Positions 1-13,485 are shown, numbered from the stretch's first letter. The stretch is 64,000 bases of DNA from Aquilaria yunnanensis (GCA_039654915.1 CM077600.1:32249992-32313991), one strand, 5' to 3'. Numbers and translations: made by a program. The notes: generated by a model from the sequence alone, not told the origin.

Positions 1-1229
1 ATCATTCATAAAACTTAAATCCTTAGCATGCTACTAAAGCAAGAAAGAATGCGTACCTTCCTTTTTGATAGTCTTGTGCCGAAAAGGAAAAGGAAGGACT
101 TGATCTTAGAGATACGCCTTGAGGCTTGAATTGAGATGAAGAATCTCAATGTAATTCCACCCACAATGCTCTAAGAAAGTGTCTAATATTTCGGCTCTTT
201 AAAGGAATGAAAGGAGGAATTTTTCTCTCAAGAAAAATGGTGCAAATTGAGTGTAAAATTCGTGCTCTCAATGGCCAGCCACTAAAGGCTATTTATAGAT
301 GACCAAAAGGCACACCTTTACACCAAGAAAGGTGTCCTTTAAGCCAAAGAACACTTCCTTTGGCTAAGGGTCATGTTTGGTGGTGAAAATACATGTCTTT
401 TAGCCAAGGAACACTTCCTTTGGCCTATAACCACCCATAACTACCTTATGGGCGAAAATACATGTCTTTTAAGTCAAGGAACACTTCCTTTGGCCTATAA
501 CCACCCATAACTACCTTATAGGCGAAAATACATGTCTTTTAAGTCTAAAGGACATCACATTTGGTGCAATAACCACCTCAACCACCTCTATGGCCGAACA
601 TACATGTCCTTTAAAGTCAAAGGACAACACTCTTGGTGCTATAAGCACCCTATGGCCGAATATACATGTCCATTCACCCAAGGAACACTTCCTTTGGATG
701 AAAGGACATGTTCTTTTAGCCAAGAGTTATTTCTTTTGATGAAGAGACATACCTTTACACAAAAGATGTGTCTCTTGGTGGTTTTGAGCTAAAAACAAGG
801 TGAGCTGGCACAAAGCTAGCTCACTATGCTACTTATGCACCATTGAGCTCCTTTGAGCTCCAACCAAGCACCATGAACTAAGGTCCAGCTCCAAGAACTG
901 ACCTTGAGCTGGAGTTAGCTGCTTTCAGCTGAAGTGAACTGAAGTCCAGCTACACTCAGCTACCAAAAGCTGAAGTGAGCTGATTTGAGCTAACTTGAGC
1001 TAACTTGAGCTGAAGTCCAGCTACATTCAGCTACCATAAGCTGAAGTGAGCTGACTTGAGCTAACTTGAGCTGAAGTCCACCTACATTCAGCTACCATAA
1101 GCTGAAGTGAGCTGACTTGAGCTAAGGGGAGCTACTTCTAGCTGCCTTAAATACCTTTTCAAGCTATAGTTAGCTCAACGAACTCAAATCCTATCTTAAA
1201 AGAATCTTGGTGCGCCAAGAATTCCAACA
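1..1229 (-). repeat. 3' LTR of the copia element (partial at the window edge)
   Basis: Copy of 7001-8229 with six substitutions. It ends at CCAACA (1229), which read on the minus strand is the canonical TGTTGG start. The remaining 177 bp lie beyond position 1. It carries the same TATA-like motif (289-298) and the same internal tandem repeats as the right LTR. Confidence 0.97.
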
Positions 1230-2498
1230 AACTCTCACTCGCACTAAGATGCTTTTAAAACTCCCAGCTCCCACTCAAAACAAAACTCCTTAATCCTTAT
1301 AGCCGAAATAATCTAGACACTTCTACATATATAGAGTTGTGGGTGCGACCTCAAGGCACACACACTAAGTCTCTTCTATTGAGGTTGTTAGACTCTCAAT
1401 AGAAGATTGTCCTCTCCTCATAGTTTGAACTTCTTCAAACTTTCCTTGAACACATCAAGTACAAGTGTGTTGCTCAAACACATCAAGCTTTCTTGAATAC
1501 ATCAAGTTTTGCCTTTCAGACCCCAGACATATGATACACTTCTTAATCACAATCAGTCTCTTTCTCTGAATTTCAACTCCTTGAAATCCATGATTGTATT
1601 AAGCATTGAGTACTCATTTAAATCACTATTCAATCTATCATACTACTCACAGTAATATGTGGGCCCAAGATTGAATTTAGTGAACGTGTATCATCTTAAT
1701 GTCTTTCCTTTGAGCTTCAACTACTTAGGTCAATGAATTAACATGATCACCCAAAAGGAGGATACTCCAGTCTCATTTCTCTAAGACCTTCGACAACCAA
1801 TCAAAGTGATCATAATTAACTCAACTTCCTAATAGCAAGCTATAGTCACTAAGAGTCTGATTTGAAGAATCTCACACTAAGCAAGAACAGAGACAACTTG
1901 CTTAAATTCTTCTCTGGTCGTATTTCATGGTCATGGAACACTTGGAAACACCTCCATTAAAGTTCCAGAATACACTTCTAAGGTGTTTTACTCATGTCAC
2001 TCCCACTTGGAGTGATCTCCATTCCAATTGAGGAGTGTGTCATTTCTCCCTCTTAAAACACCATGAAGTGTACTCCTCTTAACATATAAAAGGAGGACAT
2101 GTCAATAACCATGAAATTTCTCCATGTAAGCCCTTGCGTACATCTAACATAGGCTAGGATGTATGAATGGTCATACAAACTTAATGCACCAAAGCATTGA
2201 ACCTTGATTACTCATAATCTAGGCGACCATGAAAAGGCTAAAGTGTCATGTGTTGGAGCATGACTCCCACTTAAATGTACCATTCATTTAAGTCTTTAGC
2301 CAGTCTCATCCTTAATCTTACACAAAGATCAAGGGCGAATGACTCGTGTGAGAAAGTCATTCTCTACCTATGTTTGACATGTTCATTTGTTCGTTGTGTT
2401 TTCTAAAATTGAACTGATTATTTCATAAAATAATCTGTATTATCACAAAAATAATACATAACATGTGTGACACCAAAGAGGTGAAGTACATCCAACAT
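1230..2498 (-). other. copia 3' untranslated region with purine-rich tract
   Basis: This is the stretch between the pol stop codon and the 3' LTR in element orientation. I see no long ORF and no env-like reading frame. The bases just before the LTR (1230-1244, minus strand) are mostly purine and are the expected plus-strand primer tract. About 1.27 kb of 3' untranslated sequence is long for a copia element, and its role is unknown. Confidence 0.75.
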
Positions 2499-5400
2499 TT
2501 ACATTCTTCTAAGACCCATTGCTCTAACATGTCGAGCAAACACAAGTGGTGGCAATGGCTTAGTGAGAGGATCTGCCACCATCAGGTCTGTAGAAATGTA
2601 CTCAATCCTAACTTAACCCTCTTCAATTGCATCCCTTACAAAGTTATATTTCATGCTAAGGTGCTTGGTTTTTCCATGGTATTTGGGGTCCTTAGTATAA
2701 GCCATGGCTGCCATACTATCACTGTAGATAGTAATAGGTCTCTCAATAGAAACCTTGGACTCCAAATTCTTAAGGAAATAACCTAGCCAAAGGGCTTCTT
2801 GTACAGCTGAGGCACATGAAACACATTCAGCCTCCATTGTGGACAATGTTGTACAAGTTTGCTTCTTACTACACCAAGTAGTAGCACCACCATTTAGCAT
2901 GAAAAGATAACCAGATGTAGACTTGCTGGAGTCTCTATCCCCACCCCAGTCAGCATCAGAATAGCCACGTAAACCAAGGTCTTTACCTTGGTAACAAAGC
3001 CAATAATCCTTAGTACCCTTGAGGTACCTTAGGATCCTCTTGACATTTTTCCAATGCTCCAGACCAGGGTTGGAAGAATATCGTGTTAGAAGACCAACCG
3101 CTTGGCTGATGTCTGGCCTTGTACATAACATGGCGTACATCAAGCTACCAATGGCACTTAGGTAGGGGATCTGAGCCATCTCTTCCTTCTCCTTTGGAGT
3201 CTTAGGACATAAGTCCTCTCCAATCTTGCAACCATATGCAAGAGGTGTACTCATGGGCTTTGCATTTGTTAAGTTGAACCTTGCAAGAATCTTATCAATA
3301 TAAGATTCTTGAGAAAGGGCCAACAGCCTTGCCTTTCTATTCCTTAGGATCTTCACCCCTAGAATAAAGGCAGCCTCTCCCATATCCTTCATGTCAAAGG
3401 TGGAAGACAACCATCCCTTGATGGTACTTAACAATGCAAGCCTATTACTTGCAATCAGTATATCATCTACATATAGAGTCAATACTGCAAAACTAGACCC
3501 AGAAAAGTACAGGTATACACAATGGTCTTCATGCATCATCACAAAGCCATAGTTTGTGATTGCATGGTGAAACTTCAAGTACCACTGTCTTGAAGCTTGC
3601 TTAAGACCATAGATAGACTTCTTTAGTCTACATACCTTGTCTTCTTGACCCTTTTGGACAAACCCCTCAGGTTGTCTCATATATATCTCCTCACTCAAAT
3701 CACCATTGAGAAAGGCGGTCTTTACATCCATCTGATGTAACTCTAAGTCTAGATTTGCCACAATGGCAAGTAATATCCTGATGGAAGTGAATTTCACAAC
3801 AGGAGAGAAGGTGTCTTTGAAATCAACACCCTCCTTCTATGTGAAACCCTTGGCCACCAACCGGGCCTTGTATCTTTCGATACTTCCATCAGAGTTCACC
3901 TTGATCTTGAGAACCCACTTGTTCCCAATTGCCTTACGGCCTAGAGGAAGATCACTTAACTCCCAAACCCCATTGAGATGCATCGAATGCAACTCATCCT
4001 TCATTGCATTTAGCCACTCTTCCCTTTGTTCACCCTCAAGAGCCTCCTCAATGTTACTTGGCTCATCTATCTCAGATGCAACCAAGTTTGCCTCACTATC
4101 CAGGATCCACCATTCTTTAGGTGGTCCAAATTTCCTCATTGATCTTCTCAATATAGGCTGAGATGGAGGCAACTCATGCTCTATCTCTTGAGGCTCAACA
4201 TTTTGCCCTTGAGTATCCTCAACTCCCTCTTGAACAAAACCTTCCTCTTGGAAATCTTGCTCATGTTGGTCCACAACAACAGGGATTTCTAGAGCCATTG
4301 CTCCACGTGGTTGAGGTACTCCCTCTAGAGTAGGTGCATGTGTCCCAAGTGTCCTTATGACACTTGGTTGACCCTCATCTAGGATCTGGCTTAATGAGGT
4401 TAAGTCACCACACTCACCAACTTTGGGGAACTCATCCTCCACAAAGTTAGCATTCCTTGCATCAAAGATGTTCCCAATTTTGTGACTTACATCCAAGAAC
4501 ACATAACCCCTAGATTGTTCAGCATAACCAAGGAAGGCACACTTCCTCCCTCTTGGACCCAACTTTCCCAAAGGGTGGTCCATTATGTGAACATAAGCTA
4601 AACAACCCCAAGGGCGTAAATAACTTAGGTTAGGAGTTTTCTTCTTCCATAACTCATATGGAGAAGAATTCACATTCTTGGTGGGTACTCTATTAAGGAC
4701 ATGAACTGCACACAGCAGTGCATCACTCCAATAAGTGATGTCTAAATTGGCCTTTGCCATCATGGAACGTACCATGTCCATAAGAGTTCTATTCTTCCTC
4801 TCAGACACTCCATTCTGTTGGGGTGTCCAAAGAAGGGTGAACTCCCTCTCAATACCTTTCAAGTCACAAAATGCTTTGAATGCATTAGATGTATACTCTC
4901 CACCCCTATCTGTCCTCAAGGACTTAATCTTCTTACCTACTTGGTTCTCAACCAAGTACACATACTTCTCAAAGCATGCCAAGGCCTCTGCCTTGTTTCT
5001 GAGTAAGTAGATATGGGTGAATCGAGTATAATCATCTGTGAATGTGATGAAATACTTAAATCCATTTCTAGATTCAACCCTCATTGGCCCACACAGGTCA
5101 GAGTGAACTAAACTAAGTGCCTCACCTCTCCTAGTTGCTTTGCCAAAAGGCTTTCTTGTGGCTTTGCCTTCTAGGCATGATTGACAACTTGGAAGGACAA
5201 CCTTGGTCAAGGAACCTAGCAAGCCACCCTTGGCTAGCTTGTTCATTCTATCTTGACCAATATGACCTAACCTTTCATGCCATCTCATTTCATTTGTGAC
5301 CTCTGTCACATAGCAACTAGGACTTGCAACAGAATGGTCAGTTGGCTTTAACTCATAAAGCCCATTATTAACTGAACAAGTGCACACTATCTGATTATCT

Positions 5401-6554
5401 TTAATAATAGACACACTATTATTAAAGAAATTAAAGCAATAATTGTACTTCAACATACAACTTATAGAAATCAAATTTCTACAAATGTTTGGTACATACA
5501 ACACATCTATTAGATACAAATATCCAATATCTATAGGAATCCTACATGTTCCTATGCCTTCCACTTCCAGCCTGGCATCATTTCCTACTGAAATGTGCTT
5601 AGCTCCTTTTGAGAGCTTCCTGTAGGCCACAAACCAGGACTTCTCCCGTGCTATGTGGTCTGTTGCTCCCGAGTCTACAATCCACAAAGAATTGCATTCA
5701 GTTAGTAATGTACATGACACAACATGTACAATGGAAGTAGAAGGGTATGTATGTACCTTGGGTGGACCTTTGCAATCCTTTGCAAAGTGTCCTTTATACC
5801 CACAGTTGAAGCACTTTAGCTTGCTTATGTCCCGTTTCTTCTTGAACCTTTTCTTAGAAGCATGAACTTTTCCCTTGCCCTTCCCTGGCCCTCCTTTTCC
5901 ACCATTCTTCTTCCATCCCTTCTGGATAGAAGATGAGGCAACATATGCCTTAGAATGGTCCTTGAGGGCCATTACCTCAGCCTCAAGGAGGAGGTGACGG
6001 GCAATGTCATCAAATGACATTATTTGAGGGTTATGGCGTAAGTTGACCTTCATCAACTGCCATTCCTCATCAGGCAAGGAACGAATTATTGCTTGCACTT
6101 GTTGCTCATCAATGAGCACATGCCCTGCCGTCTTGAGTTGGTGAATCATGCGTGACATCTCACGCAAGTGAGCACTCATAGAGTGATCAGCACGCTTCAC
6201 ATAATTCTCAAACTTGAGAATCATCGAGCGTTGTTTCTCTACAGAAACATCTCCATACTTGGCCTTGACAGAGTCCCATATGGCCCTGGCCCCCTCAAGC
6301 ATGGAGAATTCCACCATAATCTCATCCACCATAGTGGAAAGGAGAGTGACTCTACACATAGAGTTCTTCTTTAGGAATGCCTCATAGGCAGTCTTATCCT
6401 CTCCCTCAGCAGGAGGCATGATCTCTTGAGTGAGTACATCAAGAGTATCTTGCTCAGTTAAAATGAATTTGACTTTCTGTTGCCAAATTGAATAGTTTTC
6501 ACCATCCAATTTGAGGTCACGGTTTAATTCAGCAACAATATTCTTACAAGCCAT
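2499..6554 (-). pseudogene. copia gag-pol polyprotein with two in-frame stops
   Basis: One frame of 1352 codons starts at the ATG at 6552-6554 and ends at TAA 2499-2501. Domains in order: UBN2-type gag (about 1-240); CCHC knuckle C248-C251-H256-C261; protease DSGA at 294-297; GAG-pre-integrase around 425-465; integrase with D486, D549 and E585 (35-residue D-E spacing); then reverse transcriptase with YVDD near 1028 and RNase H. Two stops interrupt it. A TAG at 3837-3839 (codon 906) lies between the integrase tail and RT, where an LVAKGFTQ-type motif normally has Gln. A TAA at 2613-2615 lies about 38 codons before the true end. Downstream sequence stays in the same frame and well conserved past both stops, so these are isolated point changes. 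Readthrough at the first is conceivable, but copia elements normally use one continuous frame. Confidence 0.95.
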
Positions 6555-6822
6555 CTACATTGATGCAATTCACATGTTTTAGTTCAATTTACACAACAAG
6601 ACTCAACAAAGCAACATGTGTATGAAAACAACTTCTAACATGCTCATATATGGCAAAAGAGATGCATATAACATTCGATCAGAAATATATAAACATGCCT
6701 TCATTGTTTCATACACATATCCTTTATTAACCTTCATCGAAATCATACACATATGTATGATCCTAAATCATGCTCACAACATGTAACATATACATATTCA
6801 TGACCTAGGCTCTGATACCAAT
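6555..6822 (-). other. copia leader with tRNA-iMet primer-binding site
   Basis: The 5' leader runs between the 5' LTR and the gag ATG. At 6809-6820, two bases from the LTR edge, the minus strand reads TGGTATCAGAGC. This is the usual complement of the 3' end of initiator methionine tRNA that primes plant copia reverse transcription. The remaining 250 bp are AT-rich without coding potential. Confidence 0.93.
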
Positions 6823-8229
6823 TGAAGATTTTCAGGATCTCAATAATAACATACTCTTATGTTATTCATTTGTGTATATGCCACATGCATATAAGTTTTC
6901 CATACATATTGTCTCAAAAAACAATATCTAGCATGCTATTTGAGTTCAACATGAATATAGACATATTTATCCAGTCAAACAAACTTAGCATGCCACTAAG
7001 ATCATTCATAAAACTTAAATCCTTAGCATGCTACTAAAGCAAGAAAGGATGCGTACCTTCCTTTTTGATAGTCTTGTGCCGAAAAGGAAAAGGAAGGACT
7101 TGATCTTATAGATACGCCTTGAGGCTTGAATTGAGATGAAGAATCTCAATGTAATTCCACCCACAATGCTCTAAGAAAGTGTCTAATATTTCGGCTCTTT
7201 AAAGGAATGAAAGGAGGAATTTTTCTCTCAAGAAAAATGGTGCAAATTGAGTGTAAAATTCGTGCTCTCAATGGCCAGCCACTAAAGGCTATTTATAGAT
7301 GACCAAAAGGCACACCTTTACACCAAGAAAGGTGTCCTTTAAGCCAAAGAACACTTCCTTTGGCTAAGGGTCATGTTTGGTGGTGAAAATACATGTCTTT
7401 TAGCCAAGGAACACTTCCTTTGGCCTATAGCCACCCATAACTACCTTATGGGCGAAAATACAAGTCTTTTAAGTCAAGGAACACTTCCTTTGGCCTATAA
7501 CCACCCATAACTACCTTATAGGCGAAAATACATGTCTTTTAAGTCTAAAGGACATCACATTTGGTGCAATAACCACCTCAACCACCTCTATGGCCGAACA
7601 TACATGTCCTTTAAAGTCAAAGGACAACACTCTTGGTGCTATAAGCACCCTATGGCCGAATATACATGTCCATTCACCCAAGGAACACTTCCTTTGGATG
7701 AAAGGACATGTTCTTTTAGCCAAGAGTTATTTCTTTTGATGAAGAGACATACCTTTACACAAAAGATGTGTCTCTTGGTGGTTTTGAGCTAAAAACAAGG
7801 TGAGCTGGCACAAAGCTAGCTCACTATGCTACTTATGCACCATTGAGCTCCTTTGAGCTCCAACCAAGCACCATGAACTAAGGTCCAGCTCCAAGAACTG
7901 ACCTTGAGCTGGAGTTAGCTGCTTTCAGCTGAAGTGAACTGAAGTCCAGTTACACTCAGCTACCAAAAGCTGAAGTGAGCTGATTTGAGCTAACTTGAGC
8001 TAACTTGAGCTGAAGTCCAGCTACATTCAGCTACCATAAGCTGAAGTGAGCTGACTTGAGCTAACTTGAGCTGAAGTCCACCTACATTCAGCTACCATAA
8101 GCTGAAGTGAGCTGACTTGAGCTAAGGGGAGCTACTTCTAGCTGCCTTAAATACCTTTTCAAGCTATAGTTAGCTCAACGAACTCAAATCCTATCTTAAA
8201 AGGATCTTGGTGCGCCAAGAATTCCAACA
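6823..8229 (-). repeat. 5' LTR of the copia element (complete, 1407 bp)
   Basis: Edges are TG at 6823 and CA at 8229. On the minus strand U3 starts at 8229. Within it, roughly 7800-8130 is a patchwork of GAGCT and TCAGCTACC units about 60 bp long, resembling enhancer-type repeats. A second tandem repeat of about 70 bp lies at 7405-7550 (motif AGGAACACTTCCTTTGG). Short ORFs in the LTR are not coding. Confidence 0.97.
7289..7298 (-). promoter_or_regulatory. LTR TATA box
   Basis: The minus strand reads CTATAAATAG, a close match to the plant TATA consensus. It is placed between U3 repeats and the inferred R region, as expected for the retrotransposon promoter. The same motif occurs at 289-298 in the other LTR. 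Confidence 0.7.
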
Positions 8230-8304
8230 GCTCTTTACATATATATTAAAAGTTAATTACTAAACGAGAACATTACATAATACAATAACATATGCACGTT
8301 TACA

Positions 8305-11300
8305 TTATTCTGAGTTTCCAAGTTCATCTGAATTTGATTTCTCTGATTCGTCACTATCAGTATCCCCTGATTCAAAATCATTTTCGTCATCACTTCCTTC
8401 AAGGGACTCCTCATTTTCAGAGAAGTCGTCATCTCCCAAAGTTTCATCCCTCAATGCCATGTCTTCCTCCACAGCTTCCCATACACCTGTTTCAGCTAAA
8501 TTGTTGATTGGGTCATCCATAATTATGGGAGACCTGTTCACTCCGGCCTGCAATTCTTCCTGATATGCATCTTCGACATCAGCTACATCATTATGAACAA
8601 TGCGTCTAGGTTTGATTTTCAACACCACCAACCAACCCGTTTTGTCACGTGACTTTGTGGGATAATGGGTGTAGTAAACTTGATCAGCTTGGGCAGCAAG
8701 AATGAACGGGTCAAACTTCCCATATCGACGACCATCACAAACCTCAACTATCCCATATTGTTGGTGAACCCGAATGCCACGATTTGGAGTAGGGTCAAAC
8801 CAAGCACACTTAAACAATACTACTTTTTTATGTGGCCACCCAGGATATTCCAGTTGAATGATTTCTTCTAACACCCCATAAAAATCACATTCAACCTCAC
8901 TTGATCCTGAAGTCCTAATACATACTCCACTGTTAAATGTTGCTTTGTCGCGACCCCAGTCGCTAATGTGGAACTTGTACCCATTTATGAAGTAAACAGG
9001 CCAACTCTCAACACGACGAGATGGCCCGCATGCAACATCCCACAAGAAGCGGTCCGTGATCGTGTTTCTTACATCATTCACCTAGTTTCAAACAGTCATA
9101 ATATCAATATATATTTTGGTTATTTATCAAAATATGGGTAATTTGAAGTGTAAGTAACTTACATAGTTTCTAAGCCATGTCTCAAAGTTATTCTCAATGT
9201 AGACATCCAGGTCTGCCATCTGTATATTGGGTGCATGCATACGCACCTCATCAACGAACAAACTACAAGATGGCATAAGATTATAATTGGAGCATAAACT
9301 GGATGAGGTTAGTAGAAAAGAATAAAAGTTTTGTTTCAGATAAACATGTGTGGGATATGGGATGGGTATTGTTTCACTTACTCGAGGTACGGCTTCACCT
9401 CCTTACAATTCAGTAACACATATGCAGCTGCGACCCTCAATTCATTGTCATCAAGATAGCGATACCTTGATGCCCCATATGGTCGACCCGGGTATCTAAA
9501 TATAGACCACACCGATTCATCAAATGGTCCTTCGCCCCCATCATCATTACGAGGTACTCGAGTAGCCATATGTGGGATATGGGATTCAAAGTAGTGAGAG
9601 CAAAATGTAGAGGTCTCCTCAATTAGATATGCTTCACAAATTGAACCCTCTACATGAGCCTTATTTGAAACCTTCATTTTGAGGTCATGCATACAACGCT
9701 CAAACTTGTACATCCACCTATATTGAACGGGGCCTCCAACTCTTGCTTCGTAAGGTAGGTGAACCGGCAAATGTTCCATCGAGTCGAAAAAAGCCGGTGG
9801 GAAAATTCTTTCCAACTTACAAAGTATGACAGGTATATTTGCTTCCAACTCGAGCATGTGATTCACATCTAACTCTAGGGAGCATAAATCTCGGAAGAAT
9901 TGGCTTAACTCGGTCAACGGTTTCCATATATTATCAGGCATTGCTTCAAGTGCAATTGGGAGGAGCCTCTGCATCATTACATGACAGTCATGGCTTTTCA
10001 TACCCGACAGTTGACTTACATTACTGTCAACACACCTCGCAAGGTTCGATGCATACCCGTCTGGGAGTCTAAGTGTTTTAACCCAAGTAAGCACATCAGT
10101 TCTGTGCTCTCTGTTTAGTGCAAATGTGGCTTTAGGTTTAACTGCTTGGCCGTCACCCTGAGGAATTAAATGTAGCTCTGATCGGCTGCAGAGAATCTCA
10201 ATGTCTTGACGAGCCTTGACGTTGTCCTTAGTTTTATTGGTCACATCCATCACTGTATTCCATATATTGTCAAACACATTCTTCTCTATATGCATAACAT
10301 CCAAATTATGGCGGATCAAATTAGTCTTCCAATACGGTAGCTCCCAGAAAATACTTCGTTTTGTCCAATTATGGGTTCTGCCATAACCTGGTATGGTTAC
10401 AACCTGTCCATTGTGCACTACAGAAGGCAAATGTGAGATACGTTCAAATATTGCTGCTGGTGGTAAACGATCAGGAGGCAACGATTTCTCAACTTTTCCT
10501 CTCTTAAAGGAGACTCGGTTCCTTCTGTATGGGTGATCCAACTCTAGAAATTGTCGAAGACAATCGAAGAATGACGTTTTCCTTCCATGCTGAAGTTGGA
10601 AAGCTTTACTATACTCCATGCAAATAGGGCACGATAACCTCCCATGAGTCATCCATCCGGACAACATCCCATATGCCGGGAAGTCATTTATGGTCCACAA
10701 AACTGAAGCGCGGAGCTGAAAATTTTGTTTCAGTGAAACATCCCATGTTTCGACCCCATCCTCCCATAGCTGCTTCAATTCATGAATAAGTGGTTGTAAA
10801 TAGACATCAATATTCTGATGTGGACTCCGAGGGCCAGGTATCAATGCAGTCAAAAACATATATGGCTTCTTCATACACATCCACGGATGCAAATTATAGG
10901 GAGTAACAATGACATGCCAACATGAGTATTGTTTACCCGAGTACCCGAAAGGCGTAAACCCATCAGAACAAAGTCCAAGGCGAACATTTCGGGCCTCCGC
11001 CGCAAACCACGGGTACGTGGAATCAAAATGTTTCCATGCTTCCCCATCTGAAGGATGTTTTAAAACATTTGGCTCGGATCGATGCTCACTGTGCCACCGC
11101 ATGTGCTCTGCAGTTGAGAGTGAAGCATATAGTCGCTGAAGCCGAGGAGTGAGTGGTAAATAGTGCATAGTCTTTCTTGCTCTATCCTTACCTCGCCCAT
11201 TTGTTCTCGGCTTAAACCGAGATTCACCACAAAACTTGCATTCTGAAGCATCTTCATCAGTATTCCAAAACAACATGCAGTCGTTTACACAACCATCAAT

Positions 11301-11960
11301 TTTAAGATGGGCAAGACCTAGTTGTGAAACTAATTTCTTCGTCTCATACCAATTGGATGACATTTTGCTGTCACTTGGCTGCGTCTCTTTCATCAACGCT
11401 GCAATACCATCATAACACCCTCTTGGTATATGATATTCTGCTTTTAGGTTTAACAACCGAACTGCAGCAGAAAGCTCAGAATGCTTCTCACATCCATCCC
11501 AAAGAGGTGTACTAGCGGAGTACAGTAAATTAGAAAACCTTCTAAAACCTTCATTAGGTTGTTGATCCTGTTCAGTGGAGTTCTGATGCATACTTGGACC
11601 CGCTGCATCAAATATCATTTGAGCATATGGGTTTACATTTGAACTGAACTCAGAATACTCATACCAATCAGAATTATGAAACGGCTGTTGCGGAGGCTCT
11701 GTAAATGCCTCCCCATGAGCTGTCCAGTTTGTGTAATGAACCATGAAACCCACTTTGTATAGATGCACTCTAACGTCATCACAATCCTTAAACTTCAAAT
11801 TTTTACACTTCCTACACGGGCAACGTATTTTGTTGCCATCCATGTGAGCTGGGTTACTACAGGCAAATGTTATGAACTGCTCAATCCCTGTCTCCCACTC
11901 CTCTGTGTACCCAACTCGGCCAGGTAAATAACGACTACTATACATCCAACTACGGTCCAT
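8305..11960 (-). CDS. CACTA TNP2-like transposase (intact, 3 exons)
   Basis: Proposed exons are 9382-11960, 9163-9262 and 8305-9081, joined in frame (2579+100+777 nt) to give 1151 residues. Both introns have GTAAGT donors. Order: Transpos_assoc-type N-terminal domain (about 4-84, with a CPCRKCKN cysteine motif), TNP2 transposase core (about 270-490), the LDVMHIEKNV motif near 570, DUF4218 (about 670-780) and DUF4216 in exon 3 (about 905-990). It ends in an acidic Ser/Asp/Glu tail. No stop or frameshift is visible. The start ATG follows a candidate acceptor (GGTAG) a few bases upstream, so the leader is probably spliced. The protein would bind element ends and cut them; excision in En/Spm also needs the TNP1/TnpA partner, which is not in this part of the window. 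Confidence 0.93.
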
Positions 11961-12299
11961 GAAGTCCTACCAATAGATTATTTTGTTTAGTTAATCTAAA
12001 CCATGTCATTTAAAACACACAAACTGTAATGACTAAGTCACGGCTTACGTAAGGTTAACAGCATACTTTGAATTTTAGTTAAGGTTTACTGTTAAAACGT
12101 AATAGGAAGTAATTCATAATATTCTTTCCATATAAGTATTATTATAATTATAGCAATAATTACATTTTCGTGTACTATTACTTTACTACTACTCATACAA
12201 ACTGCATTATTAGTACAATTATGAAATATTATGGTCCATATTATAATTAAGATTATGACTATTATTATAATTATTTAAGGTTATTACAACTATTAGTGA

Positions 12300-12542
12300 C
12301 ATATATTTCATCTATTAGTACTCTTGTTATTACTATTAGTATTATTAGTAATTATTACTACACTTGTTGGGTTTAGTATTATTAATATTGTGATTATTAT
12401 GATAATTATTATTAGTAATTATTACTACACTTGTTGGGTTTATTATTATTATTATTATTCTTTCCATATAACTATTTTTATAATTATTATTATAATTATT
12501 ATTATACTTATTACTACTCTTGATGGGTTTATTATTATTATG

Positions 12543-12620
<78 letters not shown>

Positions 12621-12758
12621 GGGTTTATTATTATTATTATTATTATTCTTTCCATATAACTATTTTTATAATTATTATTATAATTATTATTATACTTATT
12701 ACTACTCTTGATGGGTTTATTATTATTATGATTATTATTATTATTATTATTATTAGTA

Positions 12759-12802
<44 letters not shown>

Positions 12803-12858
12803 GGGTTTATTATTATTATTGTTATTATTATTATTATGATTGTTAGTGTTATTATTCT

Positions 12859-12889
<31 letters not shown>

Positions 12890-12892
12890 CAG

Positions 12893-12985
<93 letters not shown>

Positions 12986-13108
12986 GGGTTTATTATTATT
13001 ATTATTATTCTTTCAATATAACTATTTTTATAATTATTATTATACTTATTACTACTCTTGATGGGTTTATTATTATTATTATTATGATTATTATTATTAT
13101 TATTAGTA

Positions 13109-13161
<53 letters not shown>

Positions 13162-13214
13162 GGGTTTATTATTATTATTGTTATTATTATTATTATGATT
13201 GTTAGTATTATTAT

Positions 13215-13245
<31 letters not shown>

Positions 13246-13321
13246 CAGTTTATTATTATTATTATTATTATTACTACTCTTCTTAATTGGGTTTATTATT
13301 ATTATGATGATGATGATGATG

Positions 13322-13354
<33 letters not shown>

Positions 13355-13485
13355 GGGTTTATTATTATTATTATTATTATTATAATTACTACTCTTCCTA
13401 ATTGGGTTAAACATTATTATTATGATTATTATTATTATTATTACTATTATTGGGTTTATTATTATTATTATTATTACTAGATATA
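12300..13485. repeat. TTA/ATT microsatellite with higher-order repeat
   Basis: About 1.2 kb is almost entirely (TTA)n. It is broken by recurring phrases TGGGTTTATTATT, TTCTTTCCATATAACTATT and CTTATTACTACTCTTGATGGG. The last two recur together near 12465-12530, 12650-12715 and 13005-13065, so a longer composite unit of a few hundred bp has been duplicated several times. It lies in the presumed leader intron of CACTA element 1. Poly-Ile or poly-Leu reading frames here are artefacts. Confidence 0.95.

Larger units (their letters stand above)
1..8229 (-). mobile_element. Ty1/copia LTR retrotransposon, nearly complete, very young
   Basis: Two long terminal repeats aligned at an exact 7000-bp offset flank a gag-pol frame read on the minus strand. 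Positions 1-1229 and 7001-8229 differ at only six sites (48, 109, 430, 463, 950, 1203) with no indel, about 0.5 percent. The right LTR (6823-8229) is the 5' LTR. The left LTR is the 3' LTR and lacks its outer 177 bp at the window edge. The element begins TGTTGG and ends TTCA in its own orientation. The primer-binding site and the gag-PR-IN-RT-RH domain order define Ty1/copia. It is inserted 75 bp downstream of the CACTA TNP2 stop codon, so it interrupts that element. The target duplication cannot be checked because the left flank is outside the window; the right flank starts GCTCT. Confidence 0.97.

Noticed and set aside
511..792. Short ORFs on both strands repeated at 7511-7792
   Set aside because: They lie inside the two LTR copies, over tandem repeats, and are present only because the LTR is duplicated.
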